Shown here one piece after another: positions 26,578 to 35,710 of a stretch of DNA of 64,000 nucleotides. Made by a program: the position numbers and the translations under genes. Origin of the DNA: Pelagihabitans sp965238025 (GTDB taxonomy: Bacteria > Bacteroidota > Bacteroidia > Flavobacteriales > Flavobacteriaceae); assembly GCA_965238025.1 (NCBI GenBank), contig OZ250162.1, forward strand, positions 372,001 to 436,000, written 5' to 3'. The notes beneath the pieces are model-generated. The model worked only from the letters and a program-made list of their open reading frames with translations, searched no databases and had not been told where the DNA came from. Numbering within the stretch: position 1 is the first letter of the stretch; the number at the start of each line of letters is the position of its first letter.

Positions 26578-27006
26578 TTACCGACCATCATCAGGTCCTT
26601 GGAACACCTCACTAATTTGAACAATAGGCTGAATATTGGTATAGTTGGGGATATCGCCAACGATTTTTTCCGCATTTGGTCCGAAAGAATTTTGATAGGC
26701 TGAAAGCTTGTCAAAGTATAAATATCCGATGGCCAAATAGGGTATCGGTTCGTCGGGTGCCCTGCCCCCTATTCCTTTATCAATGGATAAAAATCTTAAG
26801 GAATCGCCCAATACACGTGCTACCATTGGCATGTGCTTCTTGGAATAGTAGTCCATGTCAAATGTTTTACCCTCACCATTCGGGTACAGGATCGTTACTT
26901 TGATCATATCCTTTTTACTTTTAGGTGTATCGGTCGGTGTAGTTTGCTGGCAGCTGGCTAATAGCATCACAATACCGAGGATTATAGCGGTTATTTTAGC
27001 TTTCAT
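26578..27006 (-). CDS. EthD family lipoprotein
   Basis: 142-residue exported lipoprotein. The signal MKAKITAIILGIVMLLASC ends in lipobox LASC (Cys19). Residues about 35-135 form an EthD-type ferredoxin-like barrel (MIKVTILYPNGEGKTFDMDYYSKKHMPMVAR and YLAIGYLYFDKLSAYQNSFGPNAEKIVGDIPNYTNIQPIVQISEV). EthD domains were named from ether-degradation operons; a membrane-anchored version with unknown ligand is present here. Probably cotranscribed with the downstream hydrolase. Confidence 0.85.
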   Translation of the reverse strand: MKAKITAIILGIVMLLASCQQTTPTDTPKSKKDMIKVTILYPNGEGKTFDMDYYSKKHMPMVARVLGDSLRFLSIDKGIGGRAPDEPIPYLAIGYLYFDKLSAYQNSFGPNAEKIVGDIPNYTNIQPIVQISEVFQGPDDGR

Positions 27007-27069
27007 TTTATTTGGATTTAGCGATTCGTAACAAGTTACAATTTTCTCGTACCCGATTTATTTTGATTT

Positions 27070-27855
27070 TTAAAAATCGAGATAATTTACAACAGTAATG
27101 GACTCGACATCCTGTAAAAAAAGTTCTAGAATTGAAGTTTCGGCATTGGTGTAAAAAATACTATCTGCGGTTTGCCCATCCTGATTTAATCTTTCGGTCT
27201 TTTCCAAGACCGCTTTTGTTTGGCGTGCGACTGCCTCTCCTGAATCAATTATTTTTACATGTTTAGGTAACATCCCCTTTAATACGGGAATCAAATACGG
27301 ATAGTGCGTGCAACCCAAGACCAGATAGTCTATACCAGATTTTAGCATGGGTTCTAAAAAGTCTTTTAAAAGCTCCTTTGTCTCTTCCGAGTCTACCTTC
27401 CCAGCTTCTATTAAAGGCACCAAACCCTTACCCTCTTGTTCTACAATCTGGATACCATGCGCATGATTTTCCGAGGTGCTATGGAACAAGCTACTTGACA
27501 GGGTTCCCTTAGTGGCCAAAATACCAACGGTCTTTGATTTTGATTGTAAAGCCGCAGGTTTTATAGCGGGCTCTATCCCAATAAAAGGTACATCGTAGTT
27601 CTCACGCAAATAATCGATGGCATTGGTAGTTGCCGTATTGCAGGCCACAACAATCATTTTGCATCCTTTTTCGAGTAGTAATTCCGTATTCTTAATGCTC
27701 AGTTGAAGAATCTCTTCCTTGGACCTAGCCCCGTAGGGTGCATTCTTACTATCAGCCAAATAAATGGTATTTTCAAAGGGTAATAGCCTTCTTATCTCCT
27801 TCCATATGGAAGTGCCACCTACACCTGAATCAAAAATACCTATGGGTTGCTCCAT
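27070..27855 (-). CDS. murI: Glutamate racemase
   Basis: 261-residue cofactor-free racemase giving D-glutamate for peptidoglycan. The two catalytic cysteines lie in VVACNTATTNAI (Cys72) and VLGCTHYPYLIPVL (near residue 180). The N-terminal PIGIFDSGVGGTSIWKEI and YLADSKNAPYG are family signatures. It starts 6 nt after the stop of the upstream phosphatase gene, so the two form an operon. Confidence 0.95.
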   Translation of the reverse strand: MEQPIGIFDSGVGGTSIWKEIRRLLPFENTIYLADSKNAPYGARSKEEILQLSIKNTELLLEKGCKMIVVACNTATTNAIDYLRENYDVPFIGIEPAIKPAALQSKSKTVGILATKGTLSSSLFHSTSENHAHGIQIVEQEGKGLVPLIEAGKVDSEETKELLKDFLEPMLKSGIDYLVLGCTHYPYLIPVLKGMLPKHVKIIDSGEAVARQTKAVLEKTERLNQDGQTADSIFYTNAETSILELFLQDVESITVVNYLDF

Positions 27856-27861
27856 ATAAAA

Positions 27862-29532
27862 TTAATCTAATACCCTTCCTATTGGGCTACCGGAAGTTCC
27901 ATTTGGGTAGGCAATACCTAACAAAGTTGCAATCGTGGGGGCAATATCGGGAATCTCCGTTCTCCTGGCCGTACTGCCTTTTCTTATGCCTTTTCCATAA
28001 AACAAAAGCGGTACATGAGTATCATAAATCTGCGGAGAACCATGGGTTGAACCGGTCATGTGATAGGTAATCATTCCCGGTTGTAAGACCACCAAAACAT
28101 CACCTGAACGTTTTTGATTGAATCCGTTTTGTAAAATATAAGGAATGCCAGCTGTATAATCGTTCTGCATCATCTGGTGGCCCGTATATACCCGACCTAT
28201 ACCTTCGTAATTCAATAATTCCTTTGCAATTCTATCTTGAACTTCTTCTACTTTCGCATCTAGGTTCTTTATGATTTTATGATCCAAGAAATATTGGTAG
28301 TTCGAGAAATTTTTGATGATGTCGGTAGTACCATAGGTATACTGTAAAAATTCATTGAACTTGATATCAATCTTATCCCAATCCATATAGCCAGCAGGAA
28401 TCCGCTGTGATTTTAGATACTCAGGCACATTTATTGCTCCGTGATCGGCGGTAAGAAATACGGTGTATTCCCCTTCCCCAACTTTTTTGTCCAAGGTTTT
28501 GAAAAGTTTTTCCAAATCGGCATCTAATTTCAGGTAGGTGTCTTGAATCTCCTTAGAATTTACGCCATATTTATGGCCTACATAATCGGTACTCGAATAA
28601 CTGATCGCCAAAAAGTCGGTAATATCATCCTTGCCGAGTTGTTCACCCTCTAAAGCAGCAAGGGCAAAATCTGTGGTAATGCCAATACCATGTGCACTAG
28701 CCTTGATAATATCATATTCATCATTTGCCTTCCATAATTTAGGAAGGTTATGAGGAAAGGTCGGTGTTTTTTCCCCTTCAAAAAGTCCTTCATAGGGGTT
28801 ATTATCAGGACCGCTTTCAGTATAGGTGGTTATGTTTTTAAATGTTGTCCATGGCTTTTTGTAGGACGCTGCAGCATTAGAGTTATTGAAATCCTTTACC
28901 CATTTCGGCAGTGACTGCATATAAAAGCTACTGGTAACCCAATTGCCTTCATTAGCTCCGTGAAACCAATACGCAGCATTGGCGGTATGCCCTCCTGGGA
29001 GTACGGCACCCCTATCCTTTAACGCTATGGCAATGGTCTTACCCCGCATTTGCGTATGTAACCGTAATTGGTCCGAAATGGTACTTGTTAGCATCCTATT
29101 GGGTGACATTTTGCCGGCATCGGAAGTGGTTCCAACCGACATATAACTGGCATCAGAAGCACAATACACTTCCTCACCAGTTTCCTTATCGTACCAATCA
29201 TTGCCGATAATGCCATGGGTAGCAGGAGTAGTTCCCGTATATACGGATGCGTGTCCCGGTCCCGTGCTGGTAGGCGCGTAATTAAAATGGTTGTTCTTAC
29301 AGTTAAAACCATCGTTGACCAACCGTTTAAAACCGCCATCACCATAATCGTCCCAAAAACGGGAGAGATAGTCATACCGCATTTGGTCCACAACGATACC
29401 TACAACTAATTTGGGGTTTGTTTTTAACGTAGTAGATTCACCTCCTCTGGATTTTTTCTGGCCAAAGGCCAAAGAAGATGAAATTACAAGTATCGCAAAC
29501 GAAAATATAGGGAACAGCTTATTCTTCAACAT
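27862..29532 (-). CDS. PafA-type alkaline phosphatase family protein
   Basis: 556-residue exported phosphatase. Signal peptide MLKNKLFPIFSFAILVISSS. Metal-binding motifs are LVVGIVVDQMRYDYLSRF (first Asp), the nucleophile Thr90 in NYAPTSTGPGHASVYTG, FLAISYSSTDYVGHKYG, and FLTADHGAINVPEYL, plus a late GSTHGSPQIYDTHVPLLFYG. These fit the PafA group of Elizabethkingia and Flavobacterium, which release phosphate from many esters in the periplasm. ATG 29532 gives a proper signal peptide; an in-frame ATG 39 nt upstream exists. Confidence 0.9.
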   Translation of the reverse strand: MLKNKLFPIFSFAILVISSSLAFGQKKSRGGESTTLKTNPKLVVGIVVDQMRYDYLSRFWDDYGDGGFKRLVNDGFNCKNNHFNYAPTSTGPGHASVYTGTTPATHGIIGNDWYDKETGEEVYCASDASYMSVGTTSDAGKMSPNRMLTSTISDQLRLHTQMRGKTIAIALKDRGAVLPGGHTANAAYWFHGANEGNWVTSSFYMQSLPKWVKDFNNSNAAASYKKPWTTFKNITTYTESGPDNNPYEGLFEGEKTPTFPHNLPKLWKANDEYDIIKASAHGIGITTDFALAALEGEQLGKDDITDFLAISYSSTDYVGHKYGVNSKEIQDTYLKLDADLEKLFKTLDKKVGEGEYTVFLTADHGAINVPEYLKSQRIPAGYMDWDKIDIKFNEFLQYTYGTTDIIKNFSNYQYFLDHKIIKNLDAKVEEVQDRIAKELLNYEGIGRVYTGHQMMQNDYTAGIPYILQNGFNQKRSGDVLVVLQPGMITYHMTGSTHGSPQIYDTHVPLLFYGKGIRKGSTARRTEIPDIAPTIATLLGIAYPNGTSGSPIGRVLD

Positions 29533-29646
29533 CTTTATATTATTAAAGCCATAAAAGTAAATAAATTCCACTCTTTAAAATTTTAAATCGAGGTTAAATG
29601 ATATCCTTTATTGTTATTTTTACCGTAGAAATCTATTTTCTGCTAC

Positions 29647-30384
29647 ATGAATCAATTGAGCCAAATTGGCAAGTACTTTCTTATGCTTCGCGAGGTTTTT
29701 AAAAAACCTACCAAATGGCGTATTATGAAAACCCTGATTTTAAAGGAAATAGACGAACTCATTTATGGTTCCCTAGGTATAATTATCTTTATTTCTTTCT
29801 TTATTGGCGCCGTGGTCGCTATTCAAACAGCTTTGAACCTTACGAATCCTTTAATTCCGAGAAAACTAATTGGTTTCGCCACCAGGCAGTCAATAATATT
29901 AGAGTTCGCCCCAACCTTTGTATCGATTATCATGGCCGGTAAGGTCGGGTCGTATATTACCTCTAGCATTGGTACAATGCGGGTAACCGAACAAATTGAT
30001 GCCTTAGAGGTCATGGGGGTCAACTCCTTAAATTATTTGGTTTTCCCGAAAATCATTGCCATGCTTTTTTACCCTTTTGCTATCGCCATTTCTATGTACG
30101 TGGGTATTTTCGGTGGTTGGCTTGCTGGAGTTTTCGGAGGTTTTTTAACCAGTGTGGATTTTACTACCGGTTTACAGGAAGATTTTATTCCCTTCCATAT
30201 TGGGTACGCTTTTATAAAAACGCTTTTGTTCGCTATAGTAATAGCCACTGTACCCTCTTTTCATGGGTACTATATGAAAGGGGGAGCCTTAGAGGTTGGA
30301 AAAGCAAGCACCACATCTTTTGTTTGGACTAGCGTTGTTATCATTATTTTGAACTATGTACTAACCCAAATGCTACTAGGCTAA
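29647..30384 (+). CDS. mlaE: MlaE family ABC transporter permease
   Basis: 245-residue inner-membrane permease of the Mla phospholipid/lipid transport family. Five or six hydrophobic segments. Family motifs are FFIGAVVAIQTALNLTN, the EFAPTFVSIIMAGKVGSYITSSIGTM region with TEQIDALEVMGVN, and the C-terminal GGALEVGKASTTSFVWT. Its stop overlaps the start of the ATPase gene by one base (TAATG), implying translational coupling. No mlaD substrate-binding gene follows. Confidence 0.92.
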   Translation: MNQLSQIGKYFLMLREVFKKPTKWRIMKTLILKEIDELIYGSLGIIIFISFFIGAVVAIQTALNLTNPLIPRKLIGFATRQSIILEFAPTFVSIIMAGKVGSYITSSIGTMRVTEQIDALEVMGVNSLNYLVFPKIIAMLFYPFAIAISMYVGIFGGWLAGVFGGFLTSVDFTTGLQEDFIPFHIGYAFIKTLLFAIVIATVPSFHGYYMKGGALEVGKASTTSFVWTSVVIIILNYVLTQMLLG

Positions 30385-31151
30385 TGATTACGGTAAACGA
30401 TATTCATAAATCTTTCGGAGAAGCCCATGTACTTAAGGGTATCTCTACAGTGCTAGAAACTGGAAAGACCAACTTGATTATAGGGCAAAGTGGTTCTGGA
30501 AAAACGGTTTTTTTAAAGTGTTTGCTCGGCCTATTCAGTCCTGAGGAGGGTGAGATAGACTATGACGGCAAGCTGTATTCCTCCCTCTCGGGGGATGAAA
30601 AAAGGGACCTTAGGCAGGAGATGGGAATGGTTTTTCAGGGAAGTGCCTTGTTTGACAGTATGACCGTAGAAGGCAATGTACGATTCCCTCTAGAGATGTT
30701 TACCAAACAGCCCAAATCAGAAATGAAAGATCGGGTCGACGCCGTTCTGGAAAGGGTGAACCTTGTTGATGCAAACCACAAATATCCTTCTGAAATCTCT
30801 GGTGGAATGCAAAAAAGGGTTGCTATTGCGAGGGCGATAGTCATGAACCCACAATACCTGTTCTGCGATGAGCCTAATTCTGGACTAGACCCTAAAACGG
30901 CTATTGTAATAGATGACCTGATCAAAGAAATAACGGAGGAATATAATATAACTACGGTCATCAATACCCATGACATGAACTCTGTTATGCAAATTGGGGA
31001 AAAGATTCTTTTCTTAAAAGATGGCCTTAAAGAATGGGAGGGTACAAAGCACGAAATCTTTAAGACCGATAATAAAGCGGTTACCGACTTTGTTTACTCC
31101 TCGGAGCTTTTTAAGAAAGTCAGACAAATGTATATCGAGGAACGAAATTAA
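30384..31151 (+). CDS. mlaF: MlaF-type ABC transporter ATP-binding protein
   Basis: 255-residue ATPase powering the MlaE permease. Walker A GQSGSGKT (34-41), Q-loop MGMVFQGSALFDSMTV, signature SGGMQKRVAIARAIV, Walker B YLFCDEPNSGLDP, and H-loop TVINTHDMNS. Its stop codon TAA overlaps the stop of the convergent DUF389 gene (shared TTAA), so no room is left for a terminator. Confidence 0.94.
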   Translation: MITVNDIHKSFGEAHVLKGISTVLETGKTNLIIGQSGSGKTVFLKCLLGLFSPEEGEIDYDGKLYSSLSGDEKRDLRQEMGMVFQGSALFDSMTVEGNVRFPLEMFTKQPKSEMKDRVDAVLERVNLVDANHKYPSEISGGMQKRVAIARAIVMNPQYLFCDEPNSGLDPKTAIVIDDLIKEITEEYNITTVINTHDMNSVMQIGEKILFLKDGLKEWEGTKHEIFKTDNKAVTDFVYSSELFKKVRQMYIEERN

Positions 31152-32617
31152 TCTTTCAAAACCTCCTTCAATTGAATTGTACTATCCTTCAACCTTATTT
31201 TTAGCCAATTGTGAAGCTTTTCGGTATCTGCTTTGGTTTTTGACCTTCGCGCATCCCGTTTCCATTGCACTTCAAAAACCGGAATAGTATCTATTTTTTT
31301 GAAATCTGTCTTGACCGCGTATGCAAAACCAAGGGAGGTCATATCTTCATAGTTACTCTGTGCTTCGGCACTTATATCTTTAAAAGGAATTTGTTTGCTA
31401 ACTGATTTTTTGACCTTATTTAATTCTGATTCCAGTAGTTGGATTTTTTCATCCTTGCCCAGTAACTCACTCTTCTGCGATTGGTACAATTCATCTACAT
31501 ACTTAAGTTGGTTTACCTGATCGTTCTGAGAACCTTGAATTATTTTTAAATCGCATTCCTTCAGGTTTTTGAATTCCCTCAAACTGGCCTCCCAGGTGGC
31601 GATTACTGCGCCTGGAATTCCCTCGTTGCCCATAAACACTAATTCTATGGCAGAATTTTCACCCTCATTAAACTCGACATCTGTTAAGTCTTCTAAAAAC
31701 CTTCCGTCCTTGGTAAATTTATAAGGGGTTACATTTTCTTTTATGAAGGCATTGGCATCCGTCTTAAATCGAAACTCCTTGTAAACTCCCCAAAAAATAT
31801 AGCCAGCTGGTATCATAACCGCCAAGGCGACCAAGGAAACTACTCGTGCAATAAGTCTGCGCCGTTTTGAGTTCGCATAACGGACCATAGGAAAGCGCAA
31901 TATCTTCAAAACCAAAAAAGTTGCCAAGGCAATAAATATGGTGTTTATTCCAAAAAGCAACATAGCGCCTCCCGCATAGTCTAAATTTCCTATTGCCAAA
32001 CCATAGCCCACAGTACATAGGGGAGGCATTAAAGCCGTAGCAATCGCAACTCCGAAGATCACACTGGCAATAGTTCCTTTTTTTGCTCTCGCAATAACAA
32101 GTGCAAGACCTCCAAAAAATGCAATGAGCACATCCCTGATATCAGGACGGGTGCGCGCCAGCAATTCAGACGAATCTTCCTTAAGTGGAAAAAAATAGAA
32201 AAACAACCACGCAGTTAGGACACTCAAAACCACCATCACGGCCAAATTTTTAAGTGATCTTCTAAGGGTATCGATATCGTTAATCGCCAAAGACATGCCC
32301 ATTCCTAAAATAGGACCCATTAAAGGGGAAATTAACATGGCGCCAATTACGACTGCGGTAGAATTTGCATTAAGGCCTACGGAAGCAATAAAAATAGAAC
32401 AAATTAAAATCCATGAGGTATGGCCTTTAAAGGGTATATCGGCAATGATAGCCTCTTTGGTAGCCTCCTGATCGGTATTCTTTCGAATGTCTAAAAGCTC
32501 GGAAAGAAACTTTTTGGTACTACCTACAAGTCCTTGAAAGTCTTTCTTGACCTCCTCCTTGCTTTCAACCGGTTCTTCTAAATGTGACTGATCTTCTTGT
32601 TCTAGGTCTTCGCTCAT
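31148..32617 (-). CDS. DUF389 domain membrane protein
   Basis: 489-residue membrane protein. A charged N-terminus is followed by six or seven hydrophobic segments (from GHTSWILICSIFIASVGLN through VVSLVALAVMIPAGYIFWG) carrying the DUF389 motifs GAMLISPLMGPILGMGMS and ATALMPPLCTVGYGLAIGN. The C-terminal about 220 residues are soluble with a coiled-coil-like ELNKVKKSVSKQI stretch. Function unknown. It starts 3 nt after manC ends and is likely in one operon with it and the SprT-like gene. Confidence 0.88.
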   Translation of the reverse strand: MSEDLEQEDQSHLEEPVESKEEVKKDFQGLVGSTKKFLSELLDIRKNTDQEATKEAIIADIPFKGHTSWILICSIFIASVGLNANSTAVVIGAMLISPLMGPILGMGMSLAINDIDTLRRSLKNLAVMVVLSVLTAWLFFYFFPLKEDSSELLARTRPDIRDVLIAFFGGLALVIARAKKGTIASVIFGVAIATALMPPLCTVGYGLAIGNLDYAGGAMLLFGINTIFIALATFLVLKILRFPMVRYANSKRRRLIARVVSLVALAVMIPAGYIFWGVYKEFRFKTDANAFIKENVTPYKFTKDGRFLEDLTDVEFNEGENSAIELVFMGNEGIPGAVIATWEASLREFKNLKECDLKIIQGSQNDQVNQLKYVDELYQSQKSELLGKDEKIQLLESELNKVKKSVSKQIPFKDISAEAQSNYEDMTSLGFAYAVKTDFKKIDTIPVFEVQWKRDARRSKTKADTEKLHNWLKIRLKDSTIQLKEVLKD

Positions 32618-32619
32618 CT

Positions 32620-33699
32620 TTACGCATATTGGTCTCCAAAAGTATCCTTAACTTTGTTCAATACTTGTTTTATATCTTGTTCTTTCGACTTTGGATATAT
32701 AAGCAATACTTCTTCTTTATCAACAATGATATAATCATTCAATCCATCAACCACAACCACTTTATCTTTTGGTGACCGAATCATATTACCCTTTGCATCT
32801 TGCGCCAGCAATTGGGCCCCAACAACCGCGTTATCAGTTGTACCATCATTCATTTTATCATAGAGTGAACCCCAGGTTCCCAAATCATTCCAATCAAAGG
32901 TTGCCGGTAAGACAAAAATTGATTTTGAGTTTTCTAAAATCGCGTAGTCAATAGAGATATTCTCTGCCTTTGGATAATTCTCCTTTATAAAATCACTTTC
33001 TTCGCTCGTATTGTAACATGTTATTCCAGATTCAAATAATGAATACTGTCCTGGTTGATATGCCTTAAAGGCGTTCACGATGGTCTTTACACTCCACATA
33101 AAAATACCCGCATTCCACAGAAAATTACCCTGTGCCAAAAACTCCTTGGCCGTCTCATAGTTTGGTTTTTCACGAAATTGGCTCACTTTTTTAAGGCCTT
33201 CCCCGCTATTTTTATCAAACTCTATATAGCCAAAGCCAGTGTTGGGAAAAGAAGGTTTTATACCCAAGGTGCAGAGGACCTCTTCCCTCCCACATTTTTC
33301 AAAACAGGTAACTACGTCACTCGCAAAGGCATCTTCATCTTCTATCCAATGGTCGCTTGGCGCAACGATCATCACTCCATTAGGGTTCATTTTTTGAATT
33401 TTCATTGCCGCGTACAAAATACAGGGTGCCGTATTACGCATGGCGGGCTCTAAAACCACTTGTTCCTGTTTTACCAAGGGCAACTGTTCCAAGACCAGTT
33501 CATTATACCTTTCATTGGTCAGGATTAAAATATTCTCGGTAGGCACAAATTTATTAAGGCGCTTAAAGGTTTTTTGAATCAAGGTATCCCCAGTACCCAA
33601 CATATCGTGAAATTGTTTTGGGTAACCCGAGGTGCTTATGGGCCAAAACCTGGATCCAACACCACCCGCCATCAAAACTGCATAATAATCTTTATTCAT
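32620..33699 (-). CDS. manC: Mannose-1-phosphate guanylyltransferase
   Basis: 359-residue nucleotidyltransferase making GDP-mannose from mannose-1-phosphate and GTP for glycan and exopolysaccharide synthesis. The activation motif is LMAGGVGSRFWPIS (9-22) and the metal/sugar motif IVAPSDHWIED. Also visible are GFGYIEF, FREKPNYETAKEF, WNAGIFMWSV, and SIDYAILENS with FDWNDLGTWGSLYD. It lacks the C-terminal isomerase domain of bifunctional ManC, so it is the monofunctional form. Separated by 2 nt from the upstream SprT-like gene. Confidence 0.94.
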   Translation of the reverse strand: MNKDYYAVLMAGGVGSRFWPISTSGYPKQFHDMLGTGDTLIQKTFKRLNKFVPTENILILTNERYNELVLEQLPLVKQEQVVLEPAMRNTAPCILYAAMKIQKMNPNGVMIVAPSDHWIEDEDAFASDVVTCFEKCGREEVLCTLGIKPSFPNTGFGYIEFDKNSGEGLKKVSQFREKPNYETAKEFLAQGNFLWNAGIFMWSVKTIVNAFKAYQPGQYSLFESGITCYNTSEESDFIKENYPKAENISIDYAILENSKSIFVLPATFDWNDLGTWGSLYDKMNDGTTDNAVVGAQLLAQDAKGNMIRSPKDKVVVVDGLNDYIIVDKEEVLLIYPKSKEQDIKQVLNKVKDTFGDQYA

Positions 33700-33701
33700 A
33701 A

Positions 33702-34304
33702 TTAATCTTTAATCAATTCTACCTCAGCATTTGGTTGAAATAGATAGGTTTTACCTGTTTTCATTTCAACACACTCATAACGTTTCGTTCGTTTATTTCC
33801 TTTCTTATAGAGTTTTCCATTATACGACCGAAAAACACTGCCCAAAGGTAATTCAAAAACGTAGGACTTATCAGTATGTTGTTCATCGTACTGTTTTAAG
33901 GCCATAGACAAATTGGCATCAGTGCTGCTACTCGCTTTCGGGTTCTTAAAATGTTTTGCCAAAAGGGGTAATAACTTGGCCGGAAAGACCTCTGGCCTAA
34001 TAAAAGGAAGCATTAAATGCTGAAAGGTATGTTTCCATTCTAGTCCATGAGGTTTTATGCGCCTTCCGTATTTTTCAAAGGCAACCAAGTGCGCTATTTC
34101 GTGTACCAGAGTAATTAGAAACCTGTATTTATTTAGGGTGGCATTTACAGTTATCTGATGTTTACCATCGGGCATCCTACGATAATCCCCATGCCGTGTA
34201 ATTCGCTCGTTTACTATTTTTAAATGTACGCCTGTCTGCCGTATCAATGTTAAACAAGGCTGTACCGCTCTTTCGGGAAGGTATTTTTTTAGGACATTAT
34301 CCAT
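33702..34304 (-). CDS. SprT-like zinc metalloprotease domain protein
   Basis: 200-residue protein with a SprT-like domain. The zinc motif is VHEIAHLVAF (His68, Glu69, His72) and the downstream WKHTFQHLM region fits the third-ligand helix. The C-terminal part has a KLYKKGNKRTKRYECVEMKTGKTYLF beta ribbon lacking the four-cysteine zinc finger of some SprT proteins. In eukaryotes the Spartan relatives cut DNA-protein crosslinks; the bacterial role is uncertain. ATG 34304 (MDNVLKKYLP) is chosen because an exact -7 box ends 5 nt before it; the alternative ATG 34337 lies upstream of that box. Confidence 0.85.
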   Translation of the reverse strand: MDNVLKKYLPERAVQPCLTLIRQTGVHLKIVNERITRHGDYRRMPDGKHQITVNATLNKYRFLITLVHEIAHLVAFEKYGRRIKPHGLEWKHTFQHLMLPFIRPEVFPAKLLPLLAKHFKNPKASSSTDANLSMALKQYDEQHTDKSYVFELPLGSVFRSYNGKLYKKGNKRTKRYECVEMKTGKTYLFQPNAEVELIKD

Positions 34305-34309
34305 TCCCG

Positions 34310-34317
34310 CAAAAATA
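34310..34317 (-). promoter_or_regulatory. -7 box directly before the SprT-like gene
   Basis: Minus strand TATTTTTG followed by five bases and the ATG. If used, transcription would begin at or next to the start codon, giving a leaderless mRNA. Confidence 0.45.
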
Positions 34318-34398
34318 ACATTTTCCCCGATGTTCATTGTTGGCCAAAATCGTTTTGTTCCAAATCGATTAACTTCGTTTCAATTCAAAAATGAAAAA

Positions 34399-35025
34399 GT
34401 GAAAAAAATACTATCCGCAATTCTCTTAGTTTTAATTATAAGTTGTGCGCCTAAAGTTTTTAAGGCCGAATGGGCCGAAGAAATTGCACCTGGGACTTTT
34501 GTGGTTAGATTTGAAACTTCTAAAGGTAATTTTGATGTTGAAACGATTCGAAATTTATCTCCAAAAGCTGCGGATCGATTTTATCAATTGGTAAAACATC
34601 GCTATTTCGACAACGGCATTTTTTATCGGGTAAATCCTGGCTTTGTAGCACAGTTTGGCAGTAGTGATACAGTTGCAGGTAAAAATTGGTCCGCTATAAA
34701 AATTCCTGACGAGAAAGTGGTTCAGGGAAATTTCAGGGGTACACTTAGTTTTGGAAGGGGTGGTAAAGAAACTCGTTCTACCGACCTATATATTAACCTA
34801 GGAGACAACTCGCGTTTAGATACGCTTTTATACAATGGGGTCAGAGGCTTTCCTAGCTTTGGAAAAGTGATTAGTGGGATGAATGTGGTTGATTCACTTT
34901 ATTCGGGTTATGCAGATACAACAATGGACACTTTAGATTTAATGTACTCGAATAGAGTGGAGTTCTCAAGGCACTTTCCTAAACTTGATTTAATCAAAAA
35001 AGTATACCTTATTAAAAAAGAATAG
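34399..35025 (+). CDS. Peptidyl-prolyl cis-trans isomerase (cyclophilin type), lipoprotein
   Basis: 208-residue cyclophilin with lipoprotein signal KKILSAILLVLIISC (lipobox IISC). The cyclophilin core shows FVVRFETSKGNFDVETIR, PKAADRFYQLVKHRYFDNGIFYRVNPGFVAQFG, GTLSFGRGG, and FGKVISGMNVVDSLYSGY. It would help fold proteins in the periplasm. The start is a problem: the only frame-correct start near the signal is GTG 34399, while ATG 34391 begins ATGAAAAAGTGA, which is out of frame and stops at once. One extra A would fuse ATG to the frame (MKKVKKIL), so either GTG is used or a base is missing. Confidence 0.85.
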   Translation: MKKILSAILLVLIISCAPKVFKAEWAEEIAPGTFVVRFETSKGNFDVETIRNLSPKAADRFYQLVKHRYFDNGIFYRVNPGFVAQFGSSDTVAGKNWSAIKIPDEKVVQGNFRGTLSFGRGGKETRSTDLYINLGDNSRLDTLLYNGVRGFPSFGKVISGMNVVDSLYSGYADTTMDTLDLMYSNRVEFSRHFPKLDLIKKVYLIKKE

Positions 35026-35029
35026 CGCC

Positions 35030-35710
35030 TTATGGAGTGCTACTGCTCACTTGCAGTAACTTACCATTATATAGTTTGCTTCCCATTAAGGCAAAATCTT
35101 TGATATAAGTGGCCATTTCTAAAGCGGTAGTTGGTGCTTCATAGCCAGGAAAAGCTTCTTCCAGCATTTCGGTTTGTACGGCACCAAGGGCCAATACATT
35201 AAATGAAGGTCCTGTTTCCTTGAATTCCTCGGCCCACAACTCAGTCAATGTTATTACCGCCGCCTTGCTTGAACTATATGCTGAAAGTCCGGGGAATTTC
35301 ATACTTCCTTGCACTCCTCCCATAGAGCTTATGGTAACCACATGACCCGTTCTAGGCATTTTAGGCAAGACCGTTTTGGTCACCTTGACCACGCCAAAAA
35401 CATTTACTTTGTAGACTGCCTCAAATTCCTCGGCAGTTGTTTCTAAAAAGGGCTTGTTTAATAGGCGTCCGGCATTGTTGATCAAGATGTCAACCGATTT
35501 CCAGCTACGCTCAAGAAAATCGTGCAACTTTTTAATTGATGACCCAGCAGACAAGTCAAAAGGAAAACAGGTGATATTCTTATGTTCTAAGGCAACTATT
35601 GGCTTGTCGTTCCTAGATAGTGCCAAAACTTGATGACCTTCGTTTGCAAAAAGTTGGGCGAGTTCAAAACCGATACCTCTACTTGACCCGGTGATAATTA
35701 CATTAGCCAT
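35030..35710 (-). CDS. Short-chain dehydrogenase/reductase (SDR)
   Basis: 226-residue classical SDR. Cofactor loop TGSSRGIGFELAQLF (7-21), NNAG motif ILINNAGRLLN (around residue 77), catalytic Ser in TISSMGGVQG, and Tyr/Lys in AYSSSKAAVITLTE. The charge pattern after strand 2 (SRNDK) suits NADPH. Substrate unknown. Its start codon is adjacent to the M28 peptidase stop, suggesting one transcript. Confidence 0.9.
   Translation of the reverse strand: MANVIITGSSRGIGFELAQLFANEGHQVLALSRNDKPIVALEHKNITCFPFDLSAGSSIKKLHDFLERSWKSVDILINNAGRLLNKPFLETTAEEFEAVYKVNVFGVVKVTKTVLPKMPRTGHVVTISSMGGVQGSMKFPGLSAYSSSKAAVITLTELWAEEFKETGPSFNVLALGAVQTEMLEEAFPGYEAPTTALEMATYIKDFALMGSKLYNGKLLQVSSSTP

Noticed and set aside
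26562..26714. N-terminal extension of the lipase-like hydrolase
   Set aside because: Would overlap the EthD lipoprotein gene by more than 130 nt and adds no recognisable domain.
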